DNA from: Macondimonas sp035325645
GTDB lineage: Bacteria > Pseudomonadota > Gammaproteobacteria > UBA5335
Assembly (NCBI GenBank): GCA_035325645.1
Contig: DAOKZK010000003.1
Span: 1-64,000 of the forward strand
Length of the DNA: 64,000 nt
Direction: 5' to 3'
Shown: positions 36,330-46,204 of the stretch, one piece after another
Layout: every line of letters starts with the position of its first letter
Numbering within the stretch: position 1 is the stretch's first letter
The notes under the pieces: model-generated
The model's input: only the letters and a program-made list of their open reading frames with translations
What the model was told of the DNA's origin: nothing
Databases searched by the model: none
Made by a program: the position numbers and the translations under genes

Positions 36330-39300
36330 TCACGGCCGCCGCACTTCGGGAAGATTGAAGGGTCCCTGTTCCCGCTCCAGCGTCGCCGCGTCGAAATCCC
36401 CTGCGAACCGATAGCGGATCTGAACCAGGCGGCTGATGGGTTGGCGCAGGAGTTCCCGTCCCATCAAGACCGCTGCCCCGGCGATCGGCCCCCCCGCCAC
36501 CGTTGCCGCGATGGCCAGACCGGCCGACAGGCTGGGGGTGACGACGAGTTCCTGGTCGAAGCGGCGCCTGACGAGGTCGCTGGTACCGCTCATGCGAACA
36601 TCGGCTGCCGAACCTTTCAGTTCCAGCGGTCGGGTTTCGATCACGCCGCCCCGGAGCGACAGATCGCCGCGAATTGTGTCGAACGGCAAACTCGGCCGGA
36701 ACACGCCGGAGAAGTCACGGGTCAGGCGCCGCGGCAGATCGTAAAGCCCCGCGAGACTCATCACGATGCCCGTGGTGGGGCGCGCCTCGCGAAAAATGAT
36801 GGATCCGTCCTCGGCGCCCAGCTTGAAGTTGCCGGTGGTCTGCCGCAGCGTCATGTCCCAGGGCGCGCCGGTCCAGTCGAGGTCGGCGGTGAGCGTCGCC
36901 TTGCGCGCCTCTATCGCATCCGGGTAGCCGAGGCGCCGCGCAAGTGTCGGCAGGTCGGCCGTTTCCATTTCCAGACGCACGCTCGTCTGCGCACGGGATC
37001 CCTGCAACCGCCATTCGCCCGATCCCCGCGCCTGCAGGAGGGTGCTTTCGAGGACGCCCCGCGACAGGGCAACCCCGTCGGCTACGGGCTCGATCTGAAG
37101 GCCAAGTCGCCCCAGATCGCTGCCCCGGTAGCGCAGGCGATCCACGCGCAGGCGCAGCGCCGGCACTTGCCGCGGATCGAATGTCGAAACCGCGACGGGT
37201 GGTGCGATCGCTCCGCTCTCCACATCCGGGCTCCGCGGCGGAATCAAGGCGTCCAGATCGAGCCACCGCAACTCCGCCTGCCATACCGCGTCACCCGCCC
37301 GGCGCAGGACGCCGTCGAGCGCCGGCGCGCGCACTTGCAGACTCGGCGCCGCGCCATCGCGGACGAGCGCCAGTTGAACATCGTTCTGCCGCAATGACTT
37401 CCATTCCACGACGCCGAGATTCAACTGTCCGCCGCCGAACCAGGCCGGCAGGGTCCATCCCGTCTTGCGATTCGGGGCGCCTGGCTCCCTCGGCGCCCAG
37501 ACCGACGCCCACCGACCGACGTCGCCCAGATCGACACGTTCCAGCGCGCCGCGTATCCACAGGCCCGGCTGATCCGGCAGCCGTTCCACACGCTGGTCGA
37601 CGCCCACGCCGCCCCGGTCGAAAGACCAGCCGTCGCCGTCCTGCTGCAAGCGCAACAGCCCGTGCAGCCGCCCCTCGCCCTGATTGACCTGGATCAGGTG
37701 TCGATCGGCATCTCCATTGCCTTCGATGACCAGGGCGCGCTCCTCGTCGGCGCTCTTGCCCAGGGGCGTGGGCCAGTCCAGCTTCATCCCGGTCAGCGGA
37801 CTGCGTATGGACCACTGCAACCGTCCCCCCCCCAGTACGGACAGATCGGCCTCGAATCCGGTCGCGCCCTGCATCGTGCGGGGATCGAGGAAATCCAGCT
37901 CACGGCGCAACACGGCTGCCGGCACGCGCCCCCGCATCTGTACGCGGGTCGGGCGAAATCCGCGCGGTTTCCGGGGATCCTCGATCGGACTCACCTGCAC
38001 CCGAATCGGCTCTCCGTCGAGCCGCGCATCGACATCCTTCGCTTCCAGCCGGTCTTCATGAAACCTGAGGCTGCCGCGGATATCGTCCAGCCCGACGCGC
38101 CAGGCAGGCTGCGTAAAGCGGGCGCCGTCCCAATGCACCGCACCGTCCACCGAAGCGTCGTCCATCGCGTGAAGCGGCAGGCGCAGCGCCAGATCGAGTC
38201 GGACCGGTCCGCTACCGCGGGCGCCATCGAGCAACACGCGCACGGCCTGCCCCGGGGGGGAATGGCTGAGATAGTCGAGCGCCGCCTGGTGATCCCCCTG
38301 ACCTCGACCGACGGCCGTCAGCACCTGCTCGCCATAGTCGGCCATCTCCACCGTCGTCTGCTCCAACACCATGCCGTGGCTGCGCGCCGACCGGGCATCG
38401 ACGCGAAAGCCGGTGCCGGTGAAGGTGAGGTCGGCATCCACAGCCTCCATCACGGGCCAATGCGGATCGAATCGCAGCGCGCCATCCTCGACGTGCGCGA
38501 CCACCTCGAAGGTTCCGCCGCCGTCACGGAACGGGAAGCGCTGCAGATCGCCCTGCAACCGCAGCCGCCCGTCCCGGATGCGTCCGTCGAGGATGGCGCT
38601 GCGCAGCCACCGGGCGGTGGGTTCGGGCAGATGATGACGCGGCAGATAGCGATCCAGGGCCGCGGCATTGCCGTCGCGGAAATCGACCTGCAGATCGATT
38701 GCGGGACGCCGGCCGGCAGGAATGGCCAGCGCCAGCGTGCCGTCCGCATTCAGATCGGGATGGCGGATGCGGATCACCGGCGACCAGAGCTTCCAGACAT
38801 CGCCATCGCGCTCCCATTGCAGCTCGGTTTGCAGACCGCCTTTCGGCCACGACTTCTCGAACAGTTCGGGATCGCTGAAGCCGACCGCATCGCCGCCGAG
38901 GCGTACCCACCCTCCCGAGCGATCGGCGTCGATCTCGCCATCGAGGCCGGAAAAGCCGGGAATGGCGCCGAGCGGCGCCCAGCCCAAGCCGTTGAATCGG
39001 GCCGACAGCCGGACATCTTTCCAACCTTGCGCAGCGCTGCCTGTCGCCGCAAACCGGACATCATGGACCTCGCCCTCGACCGGATGGTCGAAAGGTTTCC
39101 CGTCGGCGCCCTCGGCCAGTTCCTGACGCCATGCCGGAGGCACCGCTTGCCACACGCGCCGGACGTCCTGCAGACGCGCCGTCGACAGCGCGGCTTCATA
39201 GGACCCGGCACGGGTGTCGGTGGGCGCCAGTACCGCGAGATTCCCATCGACACGAGGCCAGGACCGGCCGTCCAGGGCGACTTCCAGATCGTCGAGATGA

Positions 39301-40250
39301 AGCGTCCACTCCTCGGCTCGCCCCTGCCAACGGAAGTGACCCGACAGCCGATCCAGCCGGCTCGCCGCAGCGGTGGCCGTCGGCGGCAGCCGGATGTTGC
39401 GAAGATCCGAGCTCAGCGTGAGCCGGCTCTCGCCGACTGGGTCCCAGTGACCCTCGAAGCGGAGATTCCAATGCGAACCACGCAGATCGATCCAGCGCCC
39501 TACCCAAGGCTCGAAATAGTCCTTAGGGGTAGCCTCCACCAGCTCGGCGGCCGCGTCGATCACCCAATTCTGCGGCTCGGCCAAATCGCCACGCGCGTCC
39601 AGGGACAGCATGAAATTGCGGCCCAGCATCGCGGCGGAGCGACTGGCGACATCGATCCGGTGATGGGTGCCTGCGCTCCGCAGATGGACATCGACGCCCG
39701 TGAATCGCTGGAATGGCTGCTCGCGCCCGGCCATCGTCAGGCTCACCGTCGAATCGCGCAGGGTAATCTCGCCCAGTCGCTCCAGGACCGGCACTGCAGT
39801 CTTCCAGGCCGGCCCCGCATCGGTTTCGCCGCTGCCCACCGGGATGCCCTGGATCAGCCAGCGGCCGTCCAGACGCCGCTCAATGGCGATCTCGGCCTGG
39901 CGAATCTCCACCCGGCTCGGTACGGCCCGGCGGCCGTCGAGCAGGCGCCAGAACGAGAAGCCGACGCGCACCTCGCGAAAAGCGACCGGCGTCTGCTCGT
40001 CGACGGCGCGAACCGTGACCTGGCCAAGCGCGACTTCCGGGCCGCGCCAACTCCAGTGCAGGGCCATGTGGTCCAGAGTCGCAGCGACCCCGAGGCTGGT
40101 CTCCAGCCAGCGCACCAGTTCCTCGCGATGCTGCGGCACCTCGCGTTGGAGCCAGAGTGCGCCCCCGATGCCGACCCCCAGCACGCCCAGCATCAGGACG
40201 CACAGCACGGCCGCGCTGCGACTCACACCCCGCCAGCCGACTCGCATCAT
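36330..40250 (-). CDS. yhdP: AsmA-like envelope protein YhdP
   Basis: A 1306-residue giant with one N-terminal membrane span (about 12-32) and a long beta-rich periplasmic part ending in an AsmA-type C-terminal domain (LTRDFSGVFRPSLPFDTIRGDL, about 1175-1195). YhdP, with TamB and YdbH, carries phospholipids to the outer membrane in E. coli, where it is about 1266 residues. It follows rng after 21 bases, the usual arrangement. The start is ATG 40250, with an adjacent ATG three bases on. Confidence 0.9.
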   Translation of the reverse strand: MMRVGWRGVSRSAAVLCVLMLGVLGVGIGGALWLQREVPQHREELVRWLETSLGVAATLDHMALHWSWRGPEVALGQVTVRAVDEQTPVAFREVRVGFSFWRLLDGRRAVPSRVEIRQAEIAIERRLDGRWLIQGIPVGSGETDAGPAWKTAVPVLERLGEITLRDSTVSLTMAGREQPFQRFTGVDVHLRSAGTHHRIDVASRSAAMLGRNFMLSLDARGDLAEPQNWVIDAAAELVEATPKDYFEPWVGRWIDLRGSHWNLRFEGHWDPVGESRLTLSSDLRNIRLPPTATAAASRLDRLSGHFRWQGRAEEWTLHLDDLEVALDGRSWPRVDGNLAVLAPTDTRAGSYEAALSTARLQDVRRVWQAVPPAWRQELAEGADGKPFDHPVEGEVHDVRFAATGSAAQGWKDVRLSARFNGLGWAPLGAIPGFSGLDGEIDADRSGGWVRLGGDAVGFSDPELFEKSWPKGGLQTELQWERDGDVWKLWSPVIRIRHPDLNADGTLALAIPAGRRPAIDLQVDFRDGNAAALDRYLPRHHLPEPTARWLRSAILDGRIRDGRLRLQGDLQRFPFRDGGGTFEVVAHVEDGALRFDPHWPVMEAVDADLTFTGTGFRVDARSARSHGMVLEQTTVEMADYGEQVLTAVGRGQGDHQAALDYLSHSPPGQAVRVLLDGARGSGPVRLDLALRLPLHAMDDASVDGAVHWDGARFTQPAWRVGLDDIRGSLRFHEDRLEAKDVDARLDGEPIRVQVSPIEDPRKPRGFRPTRVQMRGRVPAAVLRRELDFLDPRTMQGATGFEADLSVLGGGRLQWSIRSPLTGMKLDWPTPLGKSADEERALVIEGNGDADRHLIQVNQGEGRLHGLLRLQQDGDGWSFDRGGVGVDQRVERLPDQPGLWIRGALERVDLGDVGRWASVWAPREPGAPNRKTGWTLPAWFGGGQLNLGVVEWKSLRQNDVQLALVRDGAAPSLQVRAPALDGVLRRAGDAVWQAELRWLDLDALIPPRSPDVESGAIAPPVAVSTFDPRQVPALRLRVDRLRYRGSDLGRLGLQIEPVADGVALSRGVLESTLLQARGSGEWRLQGSRAQTSVRLEMETADLPTLARRLGYPDAIEARKATLTADLDWTGAPWDMTLRQTTGNFKLGAEDGSIIFREARPTTGIVMSLAGLYDLPRRLTRDFSGVFRPSLPFDTIRGDLSLRGGVIETRPLELKGSAADVRMSGTSDLVRRRFDQELVVTPSLSAGLAIAATVAGGPIAGAAVLMGRELLRQPISRLVQIRYRFAGDFDAATLEREQGPFNLPEVRRP

Positions 40251-40271
40251 TCCCGGCGGTTCTTGCGGCGT

Positions 40272-41780
40272 TTACAACAGCACGACATCGAATTGCTCGT
40301 TCTGATAGACGCTCTGTCGCTGCAAGCGGATGGGCCGTCCGAGATGCTGCTCCAATTCGGCCAGGTGCACGGTCTTGTCTTCCAGCAGGCGATCGATCAC
40401 GGCATCCGACGCCAGCACCAGCAGGTCACGGGTATCGAATTGCCGCGCCGCCCGCTGAACCTCCCGCAGGATCTCGAAGCAGATGGTCTCGACGGATTTG
40501 ACGTAACCCCGGCCGTTGCAGACAGGGCATGGCTCACACAGGATGCGACCGAGGCTTTCGCGGATCCGCTTGCGCGTCATCTCGACCAGCCCCAGCGGCG
40601 AGACGGCCGAAATCTTGGTGCGGGCCGGATCGCGCTCCAGACATTTCTCGAGGGCGCGCACCACCTGCGTCCGGTGGGCCGGATCCTCCATGTCGATGAA
40701 ATCGATGATGATGATGCCGCCGAGATTGCGCAGCCGCAGCTGGCGGGCGATGGCCTGGGTGGCATCCAGATTGGTGCGGAAGATGGTGTCTTCGAGATTG
40801 CGGTACCCAACATAGCCGCCGGTATTCACATCGATGGTGGTCATCGACTCGGTCTGGTCGATGACCAGGTAGCCGCCCGATTTGAGCGGCACCTTGCGCT
40901 CCAGCGCGCGCTGGATCTCGTCCTCCACGCCAAACAGATCGAAGATCGGCCGCTCGCCGCGATAGAGCTGGATTTCCACCGCGTGTCCCGGGAAGAAGGT
41001 CTCGGCAAACCGCATGGCCTGCTCGTGGACCTCGGGTGAATCGATGCGCACCCGCTCCACCTGACTGCCGCCCAAATCGCGCAGGGTTCGCAGCGCCAAG
41101 GGAAGGTCATCGTGGATGCGTCCGCCCGCCTCGGCGTTGGCCATCCGCTGGCCGATGGCGCGCCAGATGCGGTGCAGCATCTGCATGTCCTGCGCCAAGG
41201 CTTCGGCACTTGCGCCTTCCCCGGCCGTGCGCACGATGTAGCCGCCGGGCAATCCGTCGGCACGCAGCGTACGAACCAGGTCGCGCAATCGGCGCCGCTC
41301 GGCCTCATCCTCGATGCGGACCGAGACACCGACATGATCCAGGCCCGGCAGAAAGACCAGAAAGCGCGAGGGGATGCTGATCTGGGTCGACAGGCGCGCG
41401 CCCTTGCTGCCCAAGGCATCCTTGATGACCTGGACCAGGATCTCGCTGCCTTCACGGAGCAGGGATTCGATCTTCTCCAGGCGGCCCGTGACAGGCGGCG
41501 CCTCACCGTCGAGTTCGCCTTCGGGCGCCTCCGCATTGGTGAGACGGGCTTCGCGCATGTCGGCGACATGAAGAAAGGCGCTGCGTTCCAGACCGATGTC
41601 CACGAAGGCCGCCTGCATGCCCGGCAGAACGCGCAGGACGCGCCCCTTGTACAGGCTGCCGACGATACCCAGATGCGTGGCCCGCTCGATCAGGATTTCC
41701 TGCAACACCCCGTTTTCGAGCAGAGCGACGCGGGTTTCCTCCGGCGTGACATTGATGAGAATCTCTTCGCTCATGATCAT
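40272..41780 (-). CDS. rng: Ribonuclease G
   Basis: A 502-residue endonuclease for 16S rRNA 5' processing and mRNA decay. It has an S1 domain (about 38-130), the DNase I-like catalytic region (IIIIDFIDMED; TIDVNTGGYVG) and the zinc-link CEPCPVCNG. It lacks the long C-terminal scaffold of RNase E, which fits RNase G. The start at 41780 overlaps the maf stop (ATGA); an ATG at 41774 is an alternative. Confidence 0.95.
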   Translation of the reverse strand: MIMSEEILINVTPEETRVALLENGVLQEILIERATHLGIVGSLYKGRVLRVLPGMQAAFVDIGLERSAFLHVADMREARLTNAEAPEGELDGEAPPVTGRLEKIESLLREGSEILVQVIKDALGSKGARLSTQISIPSRFLVFLPGLDHVGVSVRIEDEAERRRLRDLVRTLRADGLPGGYIVRTAGEGASAEALAQDMQMLHRIWRAIGQRMANAEAGGRIHDDLPLALRTLRDLGGSQVERVRIDSPEVHEQAMRFAETFFPGHAVEIQLYRGERPIFDLFGVEDEIQRALERKVPLKSGGYLVIDQTESMTTIDVNTGGYVGYRNLEDTIFRTNLDATQAIARQLRLRNLGGIIIIDFIDMEDPAHRTQVVRALEKCLERDPARTKISAVSPLGLVEMTRKRIRESLGRILCEPCPVCNGRGYVKSVETICFEILREVQRAARQFDTRDLLVLASDAVIDRLLEDKTVHLAELEQHLGRPIRLQRQSVYQNEQFDVVLL

Positions 41781-42406
41781 GGAATCGTTGGCTTCCTGCC
41801 GCGGACATCGGCCGCAAGCGTCCAGGGAAATACGGGCACCGAAAAAGACTGGAGCAACACGGCGGTCTCCCTCAGCGGCAACCCCATGATCCCCGATTGG
41901 CTCCCCCGAATGCGGGTGATGAACACCGCGCCCAGGCCCTGCACGGCATAGCCGCCCGCCTTGTCGGCAGGCTCGCCGGTGTCCCAGTACGCGACCCGTT
42001 CCGCCTCGGTCGTTTCGGCGAATTTCACCCGGCTCTCACTCACCACGACCTCGACCCGATCGCCCTGCCGAACGGCCACGGCCGTCAGCACCCGATGTTC
42101 GCGGCCCGACAGGGCAGCCAGCATGCTCAGGCCGTCGGCTCGATCACGCGGCTTGCCCAGAATCTGCCGGCCGAGTACGACCGCGGTATCGGCACCCAGC
42201 ACCGGCGCATCGACCGCTCCCACCGCGGCCGCGCCGGCTTGCGCCTTGGCGAGCGCCAGCCGGCGAACGTAGGCAAGCGGCCGTTCCCGCGGGCGCACCG
42301 ACTCGTCGCAGCCGACGGCAATACTCCGATAAGAGACTCCGAGCAGCGTCAAAAGATCCCTGCGCCGCGGGGAAGCCGAGGCGAGATAGATCGCAGCTTG
42401 GTTCAT
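41777..42406 (-). CDS. maf: Maf-family nucleoside triphosphate pyrophosphatase
   Basis: A 209-residue house-cleaning enzyme that hydrolyses non-canonical or UTP/dTTP nucleotides. The N-terminal YLASASPRRRDLL, GADTAVVL and GYAVQGLGAVFI blocks define it. It is in the rlmH-maf-rng order seen in pseudomonads. The C-terminal 20 residues are an unusual proline- and basic-rich tail. Confidence 0.92.
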   Translation of the reverse strand: MNQAAIYLASASPRRRDLLTLLGVSYRSIAVGCDESVRPRERPLAYVRRLALAKAQAGAAAVGAVDAPVLGADTAVVLGRQILGKPRDRADGLSMLAALSGREHRVLTAVAVRQGDRVEVVVSESRVKFAETTEAERVAYWDTGEPADKAGGYAVQGLGAVFITRIRGSQSGIMGLPLRETAVLLQSFSVPVFPWTLAADVRGRKPTIP

Positions 42407-42446
42407 GAGTGCCCTTCATCCATGAGCGAGGCGCGCAGATGGCTCG

Positions 42447-42917
42447 TCAGTCGCGGTGGTACGGATGCCCCCGCAACAGGCTATGTGCGCGATACAGGGC
42501 TTCGGCCACCACCACACGCGCCAGGCCATGCGGCAAGGTCAGCGGTGACAGCGACCAATGTTCCTGTGCCCGCGCCTTGCAGGCCGGCGCAAGTCCGTCC
42601 GGCCCGCCCATCAGCAAGGCCACGTCCTGTCCGGAAGCCATCCAGTCCGCGAGCCGCGCCGCGAGCATGCGGCTGGTCCATGGTCGACCACGCTCGTCCA
42701 GGGCAACGACCCGATCGTCCGGCCGGATCGCCCGTTGCATGCGCTGCGCTTCTGCATCCAGGGCGCGCGCCGCATCCTGTTCCTTGCCGCGCGGCCCGAG
42801 CGGCAACTCGGTCAACTCCAACCGACACTCGGGGGGCAATCGCCTGCTGTAGTCGAGAAACGCCGTGTTCACCCACGCGGGCTGACGCGGCCCGACGGCG
42901 ATCAGGTGCAAGCGCAC
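42447..42917 (-). CDS. rlmH: 23S rRNA pseudouridine(1915) N3-methyltransferase
   Basis: A 156-residue SPOUT methyltransferase. The knot region is VALLMGGPDGL, followed by LSPLTLPHGLARVVVAEALYRA with conserved C-terminal GHPYHRD. It lies nine bases after rsfS, as in most bacteria. Confidence 0.96.
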   Translation of the reverse strand: MRLHLIAVGPRQPAWVNTAFLDYSRRLPPECRLELTELPLGPRGKEQDAARALDAEAQRMQRAIRPDDRVVALDERGRPWTSRMLAARLADWMASGQDVALLMGGPDGLAPACKARAQEHWSLSPLTLPHGLARVVVAEALYRAHSLLRGHPYHRD

Positions 42918-42926
42918 GGGCCCGTC

Positions 42927-43271
42927 TCAGGCTTCGATGGCGCTTGCGGCCGGGACGCTCCAGAGTTTCTCCAGGTTGTAGAAATCGCGCACTTCGGGTC
43001 GCATCACATGCACGATGACATCGCCCAGATCCACCAGGACCCAGTCGCCGGCCTGCTCACCCTCCACCCCCAGGGGACGGACATCCGCCTCGCGCGCGCG
43101 GCGCAGGACGTTGTCCGCCAGAGACTGCACGTGACGCTGGGAGGTACCGCTGGCGATGACGATGGCGTCGGCAATGCTGGTCAGGCGGCGCACGTCGAGC
43201 GCGACCACATCGACGGCCTTGATCTCTTCGAGCGCATCGATGACCAAGTCTTGCAATTGTTCACTGTTCAT
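42927..43271 (-). CDS. rsfS: Ribosomal silencing factor
   Basis: A 114-residue protein that binds L14 and blocks subunit joining when nutrients are short. It has ALEEIKAVDVVALDV, IVIASGTSQRHVQSLAD and WVLVDLGDVIVHVM. It overlaps the end of nadD by 11 bases. Confidence 0.95.
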   Translation of the reverse strand: MNSEQLQDLVIDALEEIKAVDVVALDVRRLTSIADAIVIASGTSQRHVQSLADNVLRRAREADVRPLGVEGEQAGDWVLVDLGDVIVHVMRPEVRDFYNLEKLWSVPAASAIEA

Positions 43272-43902
43272 GAGGCTGATACCAATGTTCCTGTTCGATC
43301 ATGCGCCACACCGCGTCGGGAACGAGGTAGCGTGGGCTGTGCCCCTGTTGAATGAGTTGCCGCAGCCTCGTGGAGGAAATCTCCATGGCCGTGACACGAT
43401 GAAAATAGGCGCCGCCAGCCGGGGATGCAGCCAATTGCGACGGGTCCATGAAAACGCTGCCGCGCCACCAGGCGCCCTCTGGCCGCTGGGCGCCACCCGG
43501 GCGACTGGCCACAACCACGTGGGTCAGTTCGGACAGTTCCTCCCACCGATGCCAGGACGGCAACAGGGAAAACGCGTCCATGCCGAGAATCAGGCACAGG
43601 GGCTGTGCGTCGCCCAATTCGCGACGCAGGTCGAGCAGGGTATCGACCATGTACGACGGCCCTGGGCGCGCGAGTTCCCGCGTATCGAGCACGAATCCGG
43701 GCTGGTCCGTCAGTGCGGCTTCGAGCAGGCGCACGCGCTCCGGGATGCCGAGGACCGGGTCGGGTCGATGAGGCGGACTCGCCGCCGGAATGAACCGCAC
43801 CTCCTGGAAGGACAGCGCCTCCATGACCTCCAGCGCGATGCGCAGATGCCCGAGGTGAATCGGGTCAAAGGTCCCGCCGAGCAATCCGATGGGCGCCGTC
43901 AT
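43261..43902 (-). CDS. nadD: Nicotinate-nucleotide adenylyltransferase
   Basis: A 213-residue NAD biosynthesis enzyme starting with the GGTFDPIHLGHLRIA nucleotide loop; the late SSTRLRQLIQQG block contains the ISSTxIR motif. It follows proA after six bases and overlaps rsfS. Confidence 0.96.
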   Translation of the reverse strand: MTAPIGLLGGTFDPIHLGHLRIALEVMEALSFQEVRFIPAASPPHRPDPVLGIPERVRLLEAALTDQPGFVLDTRELARPGPSYMVDTLLDLRRELGDAQPLCLILGMDAFSLLPSWHRWEELSELTHVVVASRPGGAQRPEGAWWRGSVFMDPSQLAASPAGGAYFHRVTAMEISSTRLRQLIQQGHSPRYLVPDAVWRMIEQEHWYQPHEQ

Positions 43903-43908
43903 GCCGCA

Positions 43909-45186
43909 TCAGCTCCGGACGTGGCCATCGCCCAGCACCACCCACTTCAGAGACGTCAGCCCCTCCAGCCCGACCGGGCCGCGCGCGTGAAACTTGTCCG
44001 TGCTGATGCCGATCTCGCCGCCGAGGCCATACTCGTAGCCGTCGGCAAAACGCGTCGATGCGTTGACCATCACCGAACTGGCGTCCACTTCGCGCAGGAA
44101 ACGCTGGGCGCGGCTGTAGTCCTGCGTCACGATGGCGTCGGTGTGCCCCGAACCGTAGGTGTTGATGTGGTCGATGGCGGCATCCAGCCCGTCCACCACT
44201 CGCACTGACAAAATGGGCGCCAGATATTCGGTCGACCAATCCGCTTCGGTGGCTGCCGCGCTGCCCGGCAGCAGAGCACAGGTGCGCGGGCAACCCCGCA
44301 GCGTCACCCCGGCCGCCTCGAAACGCCGGCCCAGTTCCGGCAGCAGGTCGGGTGCGATGATCGCATCGACCAGAAGGGTTTCCATCGTGTTGCAGGTACC
44401 GTAGCGCTGCGTCTTGGCGTTGAGCGCGATGCGCAAGGCCTTGTCGGGGTCGGCGGCGCCGTCGATGTAGACGTGGCAGACCCCGTCCAGATGCTTGATC
44501 ACGGGCACACGGGCCTCACCGGCAATGCGCTCGATCAATCCGCGCCCACCCCGCGGCACGATGACGTCCACCCACTCGGGCATGGCGATCAGGTGGCCGA
44601 CCGCTGCGCGGTCCGTGGTGGCAATGACTTGGGCCGCGGCTTCGGGCAGGTCTGCGGTGGCAAGGGCCGCACGCAGGCAGCGGGCGATGGCCTGGTTCGA
44701 GCGCCAGGCCTCGGAACCGCCGCGCAGGATGACGGCGTTGCCGGACTTCAGGCACAAGGCCGCGGCGTCGGCCGTCACGTTGGGCCGTGACTCGTAAATG
44801 ATGCCGACGACCCCCAGGGGAACGCGCATGCGCCCAACCTGAATCCCTGAGGGACGCATCTTGAGATCGGTGATCGCGCCGATGGGATCGGGCAGCGCGG
44901 CGATTTGCCGGACACCGTCCGCCATGGCGGCGATACCGCGCTCGTTCAAGGTCAGCCGGTCGATCAGCGCAGGCTCGAGGCCCGCCGCGCGCGCATGCGC
45001 AAGGTCCTCACGATTGGCTTCGAGCAAGCCGGCGGCATCGCGCTCGATCTGCTCGGCCAGCGCCTCCAGCGCCGCGTTCTTGGCCTGTGTCGCGGTGCGC
45101 GCCATGGCGCGTCCCGCCTGACGCGCCGCGCGACCCACGTTCTGCATGTAAGCGGCAAGGTCAGCCGGTTGGTGATGGGCGCTCAT
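43909..45186 (-). CDS. proA: Gamma-glutamyl phosphate reductase
   Basis: A 425-residue aldehyde dehydrogenase-fold enzyme of proline synthesis. The catalytic Cys lies in RYGTCNTMETLLV, with PLGVVGIIYESRPNV and ILRGGSEA upstream. The ATG at 45186 overlaps holA by 26 bases and has GGAAA upstream; an ATG at 45147 is the alternative. Its place between holA and nadD matches the Pseudomonas gene order. Confidence 0.95.
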   Translation of the reverse strand: MSAHHQPADLAAYMQNVGRAARQAGRAMARTATQAKNAALEALAEQIERDAAGLLEANREDLAHARAAGLEPALIDRLTLNERGIAAMADGVRQIAALPDPIGAITDLKMRPSGIQVGRMRVPLGVVGIIYESRPNVTADAAALCLKSGNAVILRGGSEAWRSNQAIARCLRAALATADLPEAAAQVIATTDRAAVGHLIAMPEWVDVIVPRGGRGLIERIAGEARVPVIKHLDGVCHVYIDGAADPDKALRIALNAKTQRYGTCNTMETLLVDAIIAPDLLPELGRRFEAAGVTLRGCPRTCALLPGSAAATEADWSTEYLAPILSVRVVDGLDAAIDHINTYGSGHTDAIVTQDYSRAQRFLREVDASSVMVNASTRFADGYEYGLGGEIGISTDKFHARGPVGLEGLTSLKWVVLGDGHVRS

Positions 45187-46204
45187 GTTCGATTCGTTTC
45201 CGCTGATGGTCTCGCGGCCCTGCGGCGTAGGGGCGTGCGATGGCTGTGGTCCAGTCTATCAATTCTGTCCAGAGTGCGCCGGAAATGAGCCCCTTGGCCA
45301 GTGCATCGACACGAACGCCGGCCATCAGCAGCCGTCGCCAGTGAGTGGCCGGCGCGCGGCGACGCGCAGCATCGAGCGACTGTCGTCGGCGCGGCGGAAG
45401 CCCCTCCGGCAATGACGCACCACGCTCGAGACCCGCAAGCAGACGCAATTCACGCTGCAGCGCCCACAGCACCAGTGGCGCCTCCAGCCCTTCCTCTCGC
45501 AACCCGAACAGAATGCGTCGGGTCCGCAGGGGATCACCCGCAACCGCTGCCTCGGCCAGGGACTGGACGTCGAACCGCGCCTGATGCCCGACCACCGCGA
45601 GCACCAGCGCTTCATCGATCGGACGTTCGCCGGCGAGCAGCGCGAGTTGGACGAGCGACTGATGGGCCGCCAGCAGATGCCCTTCCGTACGGTCCGCCAG
45701 GAGCGCGAGTGCGCCCGCATCGATCCGCAAGCCCATCCGTGCCGCACGGCCACGGAGCCAGCCCATCATTTCGCCCGGGCCCACCGGCCAGGCCTGCACG
45801 GCGACCCCTGCCCGTTCCACGGCCTGATACCAGCGGCTGGCGCGGGCCGCCCCGTCGAGCGGGCCGCACAGGATCAGCAGCAGCACGTCGGAGGACGGGG
45901 ATGCGGCATAGGACTGCAGGAATCGCCCGCCCGCCTCCCCCGGCTTGCCGGTCGGGAGGCGCAGTTCCACGAACCGGCGATCGCTGAACAGCAGGCCCGA
46001 GGCCAGCTCACCGGCGAATGCCGGCCAGTCGAACCCCGGTTCGACGAAACGCACTTCACGTTCGGTGTAGCCATGCCGGCGTGCCGCAGCGCGTACGGCG
46101 TCAGCCGCCTCCTCGATCAGCAGCGGTTCGTCGCCACCGATCACGTACACCGGCGCCAGAGCGCTCGCAAGCGCGGCCGGCAATCGCTCGGGCGTCAGCT
46201 TCAA
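45161..46204 (-). CDS. holA: DNA polymerase III subunit delta
   Basis: A 347-residue clamp-loader subunit. The N-terminal VYVIGGDEPLLIEEAADAVRAAA is characteristic, with the AAA+ domain and C-terminal helical collar (ALQRELRLLAGLERG) following. Its ATG overlaps the lptE stop by four bases, as usual in the lptE-holA pair. Confidence 0.93.
   Translation of the reverse strand: MKLTPERLPAALASALAPVYVIGGDEPLLIEEAADAVRAAARRHGYTEREVRFVEPGFDWPAFAGELASGLLFSDRRFVELRLPTGKPGEAGGRFLQSYAASPSSDVLLLILCGPLDGAARASRWYQAVERAGVAVQAWPVGPGEMMGWLRGRAARMGLRIDAGALALLADRTEGHLLAAHQSLVQLALLAGERPIDEALVLAVVGHQARFDVQSLAEAAVAGDPLRTRRILFGLREEGLEAPLVLWALQRELRLLAGLERGASLPEGLPPRRRQSLDAARRRAPATHWRRLLMAGVRVDALAKGLISGALWTELIDWTTAIARPYAAGPRDHQRKRIEHERPSPTG

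Noticed and set aside
37662..41039. 1125-codon open frame antisense to yhdP and rng
   Set aside because: Shadow of two well-supported genes. It crosses their boundary and has no recognisable domain.
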